Origin: Suillus spraguei
Lineage: Eukaryota; Basidiomycota; Agaricomycetes; Boletales; Suillaceae
Assembly (NCBI GenBank): GCA_016800925.1
Contig: JABCPU010000039.1
Coordinates: forward strand, 228,369-292,368
Direction: 5' to 3'
DNA length: 64,000 nucleotides
Shown: positions 24,601 to 35,633 of the stretch, one piece after another
Layout: each line of letters opens with the position of its first letter
Position numbering within the stretch: position 1 is the stretch's first letter
Program-made: the position numbers and the translations under genes
The notes under the pieces: generated by a model
What the model saw: only the letters and a program-made list of their open reading frames with translations
Database searches by the model: none
Told to the model about the DNA's origin: nothing

Positions 24601-24966
24601 TCAGCACACCTCTGGCATTTTGCAAAGGGGTTCATCGATGGTTCTCGGTCTATCAACATCCATGCGCGAGGGCGAAGGACTACGCCTCGCAGTACGCTTT
24701 CCCTTCCCACTATCACTGGCTTCATCACGAGTAATTCGTCGTCTCGCAGGCGAGCGAGAGACACTGCCCCGCTTACGAGGACTCGGACTCCTGCGATATC
24801 TCGGCGCAGACCGTGACTGGCTCGAAGCGGGAGAGGGCGAACGCGATAGCTTACGACGCTGAGGCAGGGGACTTCTGCTGTTCCTTTCTCGTCCAAATCT
24901 CCCTGGAGGCGAGCGCGAGTAACTGGGAGACCGTACCCGTCTCCTTGGTGGCGGAGGTGACAAAGA
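24601..24966 (-). other. Arg/Ser-rich frame continuing in phase after a stop codon
   Basis: After the TGA at 24967-24969 the same minus-strand frame stays open for about 121 codons and still encodes RS/SP-rich sequence: SPPPPRRRVRSPSYSRSPPG, RRKLSRSPSP, RYRRSPSPRKRGS, SPSRMDVDRPRTID, ending KMPEVC-stop at 24601. Upstream of the TGA the frame is also RS-rich. The two halves were therefore probably once one low-complexity tail, cut by a nonsense change, or the TGA is the true end and this is 3' UTR that still looks coding. No splice pair around the stop restores the frame. Confidence 0.45.
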
Positions 24967-26051
24967 TCAAGAGTCAACCGATGACGAACGTCTGCGGCGG
25001 CTAGGAGAAGGAGTCAAAGAGGGGTAACGACGAGAAGGAGGTGACCGCGTCCTGGATCTACGGGGCGGTGGGGAGCTTCGGCGGTATACAGGACTGCGGG
25101 ATCTGGAGCGCCTCGGAGAACGCGAACGTCTGAGGGAAGGAGGCGAGGATCGGGAATTTCTTGCGTCAAATGGAGAGCTTGGAGATGGGGAGCGCCTGCG
25201 ATAGGGCGGCGGACTGCGAGATATTCTGCGGCCAGGACGCTATAATGAAGTTTTTAGAAGATTTGGAAGAAGCACGTAGTGAGGAAACAGCCGGAATTCG
25301 ATTGTATTGCGATCTGCCAGCAACAATTGAAAATTGACCAGAGTGTGTCAGACCGGGGAAATGAAATCAACGAGCTCGCTCAATTCCAGACCGTCCACCT
25401 GTTCTAGTGCCTTCTGGTAGTTGTTAGTGTTGTAGTGTCGAGCCATTGCACCGTTGACTTTCGAGTTTGGTTGACAGTATTTCGAGGACGATCTTGTTGG
25501 ATAAAGTCTAATGGAGACGCCACTGAACGTGATGACAGCTCGTGCAATCGATCGGAGATCAGCGATTGACCAAGGCCCTAGATCACTGCGAGAGACGTGG
25601 ACGTGTGTGCCACAGGATTCGTTGTTCTTGAGCGCGAAGTATTGATGGAGTTATCGGATGACATGCTCCGTGGCACTTCGCCATAACCTAGAGGATAGCT
25701 TTGGGGACTGTATCTCAGCCCCATCTATAGCCAAATATTCAATAACATGCCAATAGTCGGAGACCATGACAAAAAATACTTACAGGAATCTTCAGGGTAT
25801 TTCACAGAACCATTGGCCATGACATGCCATACTGAGAAGTTTCCGGAGTCTGTAAGGTCATGATTAAGCTGAGTCTTGAGGAAGTGGTATATTGCGTCAA
25901 TATTTCGGTGTTGGGCACGGTGGTCATCGGCGTCAGGTTGAAATCCGAATTCATGTTTGACGAGCTCGGCGATGGTATATGAATATGGCTTCAATACGGT
26001 TTCAATTTCGAAACCGACTGTGAAGGATTGTGGGGTATTGGGAGACTGCAT
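24967..26051 (-). pseudogene. Amidoligase-like gene with RS-rich tail, probably disrupted
   Basis: The ATG at 26049-26051 starts MQSPNTPQSFTVGFEIETVL, then WHVMANGSVKYPEDS; a GTAAGT intron leads to YGAEIQSPKLSS, then NNESCGTHVHVSRSDLGPWS, ITFSGVSIRLYP and, after another intron, DRNTIEFRLFP. GFEIE, D/GS-motif, GAEIQSP, SCGTHVHVS and TIEFR are the fingerprints of the fungal amidoligase (glutamine-synthetase-like ATP-grasp relative) family. Problems: an in-frame TAA (25651-25653) lies just before ALKNNESCG, avoidable only by a 36-nt intron; a TAG at about 25240 sits at the junction to an Arg/Ser-rich tail (RPGRRISRSPPPYRRRSP...), also avoidable only by a 36-nt intron or by skipping the TIEFR exon. 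The frame then ends at TGA 24967. Either tiny introns are used or the gene is decaying. Confidence 0.6.
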
Positions 26052-26159
26052 GATTGTGGTTGTAGATAAGTTGCGACCGCACAGCTATCCGAATCTTGGT
26101 GCACGTGAATTGTTACATTTTTCCGACCAGCCGATTCACCTTGACAATCACAATCCAAA
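26052..26159. promoter_or_regulatory. Short shared divergent promoter region
   Basis: Only 108 bp separate the start codons of the minus-strand amidoligase-like gene and plus-strand DIM1. Both 5' UTRs and promoters must fit here or overlap the coding parts. No TATA box is evident. Confidence 0.5.
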
Positions 26160-27393
<1,234 letters not shown>

Positions 27394-27943
27394 TAGAACT
27401 TTCATCGGATATATCATGTTGTGCTGGTAAATACACGCCTGATTGCTAAATCTATGCGGCAATCCAGCATCGATACCCTGTCTAATCTATAGGACAATGA
27501 CGGTCCACGCCGGATCATTTGTGGCTGCATCCAGGAAGGACATGCGCAATCTATATCACAAAATCAAATAAACGAATTAGCACAATGCGAATAATCAACA
27601 GGCTGCATGAATAGCTTTCGTACCATTTTCGTCCTCGTACATACTACATGGCCATGGGCCTGCTACGTTGTGGAAGAACATAGAAAGCTTATCAGCAGTA
27701 TAACTGAACAAGATATATGATCAGCAGCCTCAAATTCACTCGTCCATCCACATTGCGGTAGCATCATAATGAAAACATGTAAATGATCATTTCCAATATG
27801 TACTTTGTCATAAGACAACATTATATAGCACTACGAGGTAATTAGTCAAGTGAATTAGGTATGAAATACATGTACCCCGAGTATGAGTAGTTGAGTGGAT
27901 ACTTCGAAAGACAGATATGAAGATAATACTCTACTCTAAATTT
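27394..27943. other. Intergenic between convergent genes
   Basis: About 550 AT-rich bases between two 3' ends. No gene is seen. It presumably holds both terminators. Confidence 0.5.
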
Positions 27944-30900
27944 TTACAGGCCACGAGCCTCCAGACGACTACGGAAGATCTTCTGGAACTGTGGTACATG
28001 ATCAAAGTCCATCAGTGTGTAGTGTTGCCCAGGCACGTCAGTATATGATGGCTCGCCTCGGCTGAACCCAGACCATGGCTTGAGCTGGTTGTTCAGCCAG
28101 TCTGACTTGCTACCCCGGAGAGGGATGGCGTAGAAAACATCGACTACGGCTGAACAGACCCGTGATATGAGCAAGCGATAATAAAGTCAGGTAAGGAATG
28201 ACATACAAACTGAGCCAAACGGGTTGTAGTCCTTTCCGCACTCGATCAGGGACCCGGCGATGTCCACCCAGTGGTCTAGCTTCTCAGGTGTCAGCTGCAG
28301 CTCGACGAGACGTTCAGGGGGAGACAGCTTCCACACTACCTCGAGCTGCTCCTTCCTCGTCAGAGGTCTCAGAGCAGGCGCGAGATCATTAGCATCATGC
28401 TTCGACACAAGACCGAGGAAGTATGACAAGTTGAGCATGCCGCCTGTCCAGTCGATCTCGTGCATGCGGTCGGCAATATGAGGAGGGATGTTGATCAGAC
28501 CGGTGAACTTGACTTCGTCGCCCATGGCCTCGAGCCGCTTTGCGACTTCAAATGCGACGACACCGCCGTAACTATATCCTGCAATAGCATATGGTCCTGT
28601 CGCCTGGGTCCTCTTGACTGCTGCAGCGTAGCACGACACCATCTCATCCATGGAAGTGAAGAAGGGGTGACCAGGCTCAAATCCACGAGCGCGGAGAGCG
28701 TAGAACGGACGCTCGTTCTGGAAGTATTTGGCGAGATTGACGAAAATGAGAACCTCTCCGACACCAGGGTGCACGAAGAAGATTGGCGTTTTGTTTCCGG
28801 TCAACTGGAGCGGAACGATGGGGTCATACTCCTCAGTCTGGCTGTCCTTGGAGAGCAGTGCATTGACATAGTTGGCGAGGCTCGAGATGACGGGGTGCTT
28901 GAGGATTTGGATGGTGGGAATTTCAGGCAGGCCAAAATGTGCTTCACCTTCGCGCTTAAGTCTGGAGACGGTATGTATTAGTGAGACTCATTTAGGGCAA
29001 AACGGATATACTGACCTGATGACATCAATAGAAGTACCGCCGAGTTCGAAGAAGTTATCGCTCGCCGACATCTCGCTCTCTGCGAGATTGAAAATGCCAG
29101 CATATATCTTGGCAAGCGCCTTCTCCGTTTCGCTGGACGGTGCGACGAACGTAGCCCCACGTGCCTCACTGAGAAGTTCCTCAGAGCGGGCGATGTGCTT
29201 CGCAAGTTGGCCTTGCTTAAACAGACTCGTCAGACGCGCACGAGACAATTTACCCAGAGTCGTCTTCTCCATCTGGCTCACAGGAATCGGAACGATGAAC
29301 TGAGGTGGCAGGGTGACCATTTTCACACAGATATCACGAAGGGCTCGGTGCGTGGCGAAGAGCTTTGTGGAAGCGTCTGCTCCATCGAGGTCGAACATTG
29401 GCGAGTAGAAAATGATGAATCCTTCAGTCTCCTGACCAGGAGCACGGTACGGAGCTGCAGCGAGGAACGAGTGTGTGACCCCCTCCACCGTCTGTAGGTG
29501 GGTCTCGAGCTCAGGGATACCATACGAGACACCATGGACAATGACGGTGTCCTTGATACGACCGCTAAGGCGCATGACACCATTCTCGATGATTCCAACA
29601 TCCCCGGTGCGGTACCAGCCGCCCTCGACAAAGCTGGAGGATGTAGCCTCGGCGTTGTTGTAGTAACGTACGAAGACCATCGGCCCGCGAACCTGGAGCT
29701 CGCCGCTCTCTCCGTCGCGACGCAGGGTGGCACCGTCTGCGGGGTCGACGATGCGCATCTCGCAACCATTGATGGGTCTCCCGAGGTCAAGGAACTCGTG
29801 GGCAGGCTCTGTTGCAAGGACATCCACAGGATCATAAATGCATCCGGCGCTGCGGAAACCCAATCAGTTTATATTACGCGTATGGTTTAATGAGTCTTAC
29901 CAAGTTTCCGTCATTCCAAACCCAGCAGAAATGACGAACGATACAGCGGAGGGGTTCTTGCTCAGCCGTTTCATGGTGGCAGCAAATGCTTGCGCAGTCT
30001 TGGAAACGACAGCTTCACCTCCACTGTTGATCCGCTTGATGGAGGACAAGTCAAAGTGTCCGAAGAGATCAGTGCGCTTCTCCAGATCACGCGTGAGCTT
30101 CGAGAGCAAGAAGTTCGGCGCGAAAGCCAGTTCAATCGACTGACAATTGAACGATGAGAGAAGCACAAAACTGTGATTTCACGTTGACATACCTTTTCGT
30201 CGATCAGACTGAGCAGCCGAAGGGGATCAGCAAGGATAGCGGATGCATGCACGTGAAGTTGTGAAGCACCAAATAGCAGAGGCGTAATGTGCATTTCCAA
30301 TGATCCTGCGACGTGATCAAACCCGACCCCTGCATACCATGCATATCATTAATTTCAATAAATTTATTTAAATCGCATGCGCCTTACAGTTCAACACTCG
30401 AGATTCCGAAGTCAGGCCGTAGCTTTTCCCCTTCGCACGGCATGCGGCCAGGATCGTGCGGTGAGTGTGCACGACCGCCTTCGAGAATCCAGTTGACCCT
30501 GATGTCAGGAACAGGATTGCCTCATCATCCGGTTTAGCCTCGTACGCAACCCAGTCAGCTGAGACAGTAAATGTCTCCGCCGCTGCTTTTAATTCGGAGA
30601 ACAGGTGAACCTCCAGACCAGAAATCGTGCGGATCTGTTCAGCACCACTCTCGTTCGTCAGCCAAATAGCAGACCCAAACAAGTTCTTGATGTGGGCGAC
30701 ATGGCCCTCCTTGTGCGCCTGTTGCGCACTAAGAGCGGGCTGCAAGCAGGGCACATAGCCAGCCAGTAGACACGCCCATACAGCAGCCATGTTGTCTTCA
30801 TGTTCTGTCAGGTACACAACGACGACTGAGCCTGTGGGTTTTCCCCACTCTAGCATGGCACGTGCAAGGTTGCGAACATGTTGGTTGAACGCGCTGAAGG

Positions 30901-31057
30901 TTTTCGTCTGAATAGAGGAATCGTGTGCCGAGGAGGTTATGAAAGCAAGCTCGTGCGATGGATAACGGTCGACAGCTTGAGCGATGACGTCGTGGAGGGT
31001 ATTGGGAACAGATGTCTCGAGGTTTGTAAGGAACTCAGTGGTTGTGGTAGATGCCAT
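27944..31057 (-). CDS. Atromentin-synthetase-like NRPS-like enzyme (A-T-TE)
   Basis: Six exons give about 940 residues. Adenylation domain: FLTSGSTGFSKAVVHTHR (A3-like core), NWVGFDHVAG, SAGFGMTET, GELQVRGP, WYRTGDVG, and SGRIKDTVIVHG in place of the usual Lys-containing A8 stretch. Carrier domain: DNFFELGGTSIDVIRLKREG with the phosphopantetheinyl Ser in GGTS (about 29030). Thioesterase: PIFFVHPGVGEVLIF and the nucleophile elbow AGYSYGGVVAFEVA (28540-28580), ending SRLEARGL-stop. This tridomain plan without a condensation domain is that of basidiomycete quinone synthetases, which activate and join two aryl pyruvates to atromentin-like terphenylquinones or related products. Substrate (4-hydroxyphenyl- or phenylpyruvate) cannot be read from sequence. 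No aminotransferase gene is next to it. Confidence 0.85.
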
Positions 31058-31149
31058 TGCGAGATGTGTTTAAGTTAAGTCCTAAAATGGTAGGAGAATA
31101 GAAAACGATGTCTAGGATATTGAGTACAGATCTCCTTGGAGGTCCGAGC

Positions 31150-31156
31150 TTATATA
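31150..31156 (-). promoter_or_regulatory. TATA box of the A-T-TE gene
   Basis: The minus strand reads GTATATAAG about 95 bases upstream of the ATG at 31057. The position suits a focused promoter with a 5' UTR of roughly 60-70 bases. Confidence 0.5.
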
Positions 31157-33447
31157 CTGCGAAGTCGGGACTCGCAATGAACCAGCACTGCAGTTTGCTT
31201 GTGCAATAATGTACTAGCACGACGGCTGGGCTGGGCTAACGAATCCGATGTCGTCGCGGTATGCACCGCTCGGATCGCTGGGTGGGCTATTGCCAACGGA
31301 ATAGTTATTCGTGGTACGAAACACTAAGCGCTGCTATATGTCAGCACAGTGCTGGCTTGTAACAATATGAAAAGTTACCACACTATCGCCCAAGGCCGGG
31401 GGAGTCGGATATGAGTGTGCTCCATTTACAAAGGTGTTATCTCATGTATTGCAACATATCGATGGATTTTCTGAGATCCCGTGAGATGAGCGCTAGGACG
31501 ATAGCACAAGCTTCATCCTACTGCAGTATACATAACAGAATGGTATTGGTGTTTCCAACGCTACTGATCTACACAGCGTGGTGGCGTATCTCCATAAATC
31601 CGCTAGATTGAGCGTCGTGAAGTCACTGCATGAGTGCAAGGGAGAAGCGCACTAGAGCCAATCTGATCCTGAAGGCCTCAAGGATGCTCCATGCAGCTTT
31701 CATGAAAACCGGTAAGTGATCAATCGCGACTCCGCGATCATACTTACGGCAGGGACCATATGCTGCTTCTGCATGGACTTTGATCGTTATATAGACAAAT
31801 ACCGCACCATCAGCGATGCACTCTGCTTACGCTCGCAAGGCCTCGGCCAGTTCTTCGTAGTTTTGTCAGGGTACAGCTGTACGATATTCTCCGAAGGAAG
31901 ACCAGGAAACAAGCTCCAACCTTTTCTGATTGGTCGTGAATTCTCCGCGAAACGTTAATCAGAGCGAAGATCCGTCATGGTTGGAGTTGGAGGCAGTGAC
32001 CGTCTGGACTCTGCCACCGTTTCAGGGTTACTGTCAGGATGCCGGACGTATTTCGCCATCTGTGTTCGTCCGTTGCTCTAACCTGTCCTGTCAATCTTCA
32101 AGTTACTGGTGATCGCGAGACGGAAGTTTTTAGTTCATGAGAATCAGGGAATTTTTTTGAGTGTTATTATAATTACTAAGCTATGAGATATGCAAGCAAA
32201 CCATTTCTCCCCGAATACACGGCATCCATGACATTTTCTTTCAGAAAAATTCCCCATCATATATTCGCATTATTAGTGTGGTGTAGTGTCGGAGCAAACC
32301 GAAGGGTCATCCTGCTAATCTTGGTCATCCCTACATGTCGGCGGAATAAACTTTCACCCTCCGCAACAACCACATGGCCCGGTAGAGAGTGACATTCTGA
32401 CACGAATGTGTACCTTGACTGACAATGACAGGATGGTATATTTGAGATATTGACGTGTTATGGCCCATGTATTCGGATCGTAATAATGGATAAAGCCTCA
32501 TGACAGACCAGTTCGAGTCAGTCTGAACCAATTTCCGAGTCGCGCTGCATCAAATCTTGGCCTTGAATACGGTGGAGCGGTGTGTCACGGTAACGTTAGT
32601 TTCTATATAGAGCTGTGAGCTCTAGCTCGTTGCCAGGTGTAGGATGGTCATAGAACAAAAATGTACACTCGTTATTGCTACAATCGGATCATCTGCAAGT
32701 AGAGCTAGAAGCATTGATTTAGCAACTACGAAGGTCGGTCAGAGCTGGGAACTTACATCTCGGCACCTCGGCCAGTGTTCTCCATGAGCCATGCGACTCA
32801 AATAAATTTCCTGCTCACTGTGTATCACAAATACAGTCCCAGGAGAGTGAAATGGTTGTTGTTGAGAAGCGGGTACCCAGAAAAGTAGCCAACTATCGGT
32901 TCCTAACATTCATCCATCATTTAGCGAGGCAAGATTAAGATGATGATGAAAGGTGCCCTCAAGTAGCTCAGCAGTGTTATTCAGCGCATGCTCAAAGCTT
33001 GATGAGAAGCAAATGGTAGGATTGTTGCAAGTATTGGTGAGGGTGAGCATGGTATTCTCCTATTTGCAAGGCATGAGGCGAGATTTATCAAAAGAGGATG
33101 CAAATGAGAGGATTTCAGTGTACTCCTGGAATCGCTACCACATCGCTGCATCCCACAGCCGGACAGTGGAATCCTATGAACCAGACACGATGCGAGCGCC
33201 GTCGGGGGAAAACAAGACTGATTTGAACATCTGCCAAAGGGACAGCCGCGAAGGCATCTGTTGATGTGTGACTACTAACGGGCAAGGGCATTGTATTGAC
33301 AGTCTCAGACTCTGGGTGTGTTTGGCGACGTAGAAATAAAGGATATGTTTGAAATGGCAAAGCCCACTACCCGATTCGGGAGCAATTGCATGCTCTATTC
33401 CATTTTCGTACCTTGAGTTCTTGACCAACCTGTCGCTTCGAGAAGTC
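31157..33447. other. 2.3-kb accessory gap, mostly without genes
   Basis: Only short frames without motifs are present, apart from a WD40 remnant at about 33130-33240 on the minus strand that is listed separately. The left end carries the promoter of the A-T-TE gene. Confidence 0.4.
33130..33240 (-). pseudogene. Single WD40-repeat remnant
   Basis: The minus strand reads FKSVLFSPDGARIVSGS, a TAG stop, DSTVRLWDAAMW, then another stop. This is one near-perfect WD40 blade of the type found in NACHT-WD40 (STAND/NLR-like) proteins of agaricomycetes. The stop codons and lack of neighbouring repeats show a dead fragment. Confidence 0.7.
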
Positions 33448-34481
33448 ATGGGGCACAAAAAGAAAGCATCCTTAAAAGCAATACTGCAATCCCAGCAGAC
33501 TCGGCTCAAGAACAAAGAGAAAGCTGTGCATGCCGCTGAAGCTGCAGAACTCAAGACGAAGCAAAAAGGCAAGGGGAAAGCGCCAGCTCTCCGACCTACC
33601 ATCCCATTCACGTTTACCGACAAAATACTCCTGATTGGCGAGGGCAATTTCTCATTCGCACATGCGCTGGTCATCGATCCTCCTTTATCGCTGGAACATC
33701 TTCCACCATCCAATATCACAGCGACTTCTTATGATTCCGAGAAGGAATGTTATGATAAATACCCCGATGCGAGAAGTAAAGTAGATGTTCTCCGGGAACG
33801 CGGTGTAGAGGTTTTGTTTGGTGTAGATGGGACCAGATTTGAAAAGTGCAATGCTTTGAAAGGGAGGCGGTTTGATCGTGTCGTGTTTAACTTTCCTCAT
33901 GCAGGTATGTTTTATTGAGATCTAAATCGTATAAACGAAAAGGCTGAGGGGACATCGTGAAGGAAAGGGTATAACAGACCAAGACAGAAATATACTATCT
34001 AACCAGATGCTTATCCTGGGGTTCCTCCGTTCTGTTGTTGGCTGCCTTGCTGAAGGCACCATTCCAGCGCCTAATCTGTCACGAAAACCGAAGAAACTTG
34101 CGGACGACGATGACGATGAGGATATAGACACCTCATCGCCTTCTACAGTGGAGGGCACAAGGGGGACGGTACTTATCACCCTGCGAAACGTTCCACCATA
34201 CACCAACTGGCAAGTGCACTTTTCATATCATTAATTGGCTGCTGTTTATGTCGACCTCCAGGGACGTTCCAAGACTGGCAAAGACACCTCCGAAACCTGC
34301 ATCATTAGGAACTCCGCCGAACCCAAGTTATAAGCTTCTGCGATCATTTGTATTTCGCAGGAATATGTGGAAGGGATACGAACATCGCATGACAAAAGGT
34401 GAGAGAGCCCATGGTCGAGGTACGACAGGCGAAGGAGGAGAGGACCGGACATGGGAGTTTTGCCTCAAAGACAGATATTAA
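33448..34481 (+). CDS. BMT5: 25S rRNA (uridine-N3)-methyltransferase BMT5-like (DUF2431)
   Basis: The chosen start gives MGHKKKASLKAILQSQQTRL with a basic nucleolar-type leader; an upstream ATG at 33349 is in frame but adds an atypical extension. Next are DKILLIGEGNFSFAHAL (SAM motif I, about 33630), TSYDSEKECYDKYPDA, GVDGTRFEKC, and DRVVFNFPHAGKGI across a first intron (33905-33965), followed by DQDRNILSNQMLILGFL, an acidic insert, and GTVLITLRNVPPYTNWDVPRLA across a second intron. The end is YKLLRSFVFRRNMWKGYEHR then a tail of about 30 residues. GEGNFSF and NFPH are the marks of DUF2431. Yeast Bmt5 methylates one uridine of 25S rRNA. Confidence 0.88.
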
Positions 34482-34565
34482 CCATTCTTCTATGAAAGCG
34501 TGTGGTTTGTGTGAACTATGTAAGGCCAGTCGACAAACGAAGGTGCAGCAATGATTGAGTACATG

Positions 34566-35408
34566 CTATGATGAAGCTTCTGCACTCTGACTCTCTTCCA
34601 GTCCCTTCTTCAAGCCCTCTAGTGTCCTCGCAAGTTTCCCTCCACTTGCTTCGCTGAGAATTCCAGCTAATTGTACGGCTGGTGAGCTCAGTAACCCAAC
34701 TATCTGCGCTCGCAGAGTGTCTAAGGTTGGCAGTTTTGATACGTCCTGTACACCCTCCATTCCAAATACCCGCCTCTCGATGAGAGCACCCATTACAACC
34801 AATTCTGGGGTCAAGACGGGTTTCACCCTTTGCATCTTTCTACCAGGGATAAAATTCGGGTCATCTTGAGGTTTTATCGGTACTGGCTGTGCAATCCCTG
34901 GTTTCTTGGGAGGCACTGAGCGATCAAGAGCACGAAGGATAGCGTCCAGTTGGGGAGGGTTGAATGATGGTAGAGTTAGGACAGCAAGACCGCCTTTAAG
35001 CAATCCCGCAATTTGTGCTGCCTGTTCCGCGTCTAGAGGCGCGAAATCTCGTAATGCAACGCCAAAAAGTGAGGTTCGCATCACGGCTAGCGTAGGAGCG
35101 CCGATTTCAACTGGAGAAGGTGTTGGAGAGGATAATGAAACAGAAAACTTGGCGTTTGCATCGGCTATATCCCGCCTCAGCTTCTGTAGCCGCTGAGCTG
35201 CGAAATTTGTGTGTTGGAGGAATATTATGGGGGAATTATCGCTCGCTTCGAGCATGCGGGTGTACTGGTTATATAAGAATGTTTTCTGCACATCGTAGCG
35301 ACGCGGTGTCGGTTTGCCCTCGTACACGCGAGGTGGCTTTACAGACACGACATATCCTCGAGCCGTCCGTGGTATTGATGAAGTGATAACAGGCTTCACA
35401 CAGATCAT
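34566..35408 (-). CDS. Mitochondrial ribosomal protein uL10m
   Basis: A single-exon 280-residue protein with a mitochondrial-type leader (ITSSIPRTARGYVVSVKPPR), then RRYDVQKTFLYNQYTRMLEA, SPIIFLQHTNFAAQRLQKLR, TSLFGVALRDFAPLD, GGLAVLTLPSFNPPQLDAIL and a C-terminal Leu/Ala-rich helix ending SQSAEASS. The KTFLYNQYTRMLE and FLQHxNFxAQRLxKLRRDI blocks are characteristic of fungal uL10m (yeast Mrpl11), part of the mitoribosomal large-subunit stalk base. Start ATG at 35406-35408. It converges with the BMT5-like gene, 84 bp apart. Confidence 0.85.
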   Translation of the reverse strand: MICVKPVITSSIPRTARGYVVSVKPPRVYEGKPTPRRYDVQKTFLYNQYTRMLEASDNSPIIFLQHTNFAAQRLQKLRRDIADANAKFSVSLSSPTPSPVEIGAPTLAVMRTSLFGVALRDFAPLDAEQAAQIAGLLKGGLAVLTLPSFNPPQLDAILRALDRSVPPKKPGIAQPVPIKPQDDPNFIPGRKMQRVKPVLTPELVVMGALIERRVFGMEGVQDVSKLPTLDTLRAQIVGLLSSPAVQLAGILSEASGGKLARTLEGLKKGLEESQSAEASS

Positions 35409-35633
35409 GGCTAACGTCCGTCTTGTACAGAAGACTGGAAATAATTTGTAGACCTTGTAGTCACATGACTATAAGGCACAGTGTGTCACATCTTGTCACA
35501 AGGTCACGCCTTCAAACCGGTGTTCTCTTCGACAGTTTAACTTCGAGGTCGTTAACTTTTTTGGGCCTTTGAAAGGTTGCAAAAATCGTTGTAATGTTAG
35601 TTCATCCCATGAGGCTGCAAGCAAATAATTAAC

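Noticed and set aside
29323..29835. 170-codon frame inside the A-T-TE gene
   Set aside because: It is on the same strand in another frame of the adenylation domain exon, which is clearly coding with core motifs.
33174..33719. 181-codon minus-strand frame over the BMT5-like gene
   Set aside because: Antisense of the methyltransferase N-terminal exon, with no motifs except at its end, where it runs into the WD40 remnant.
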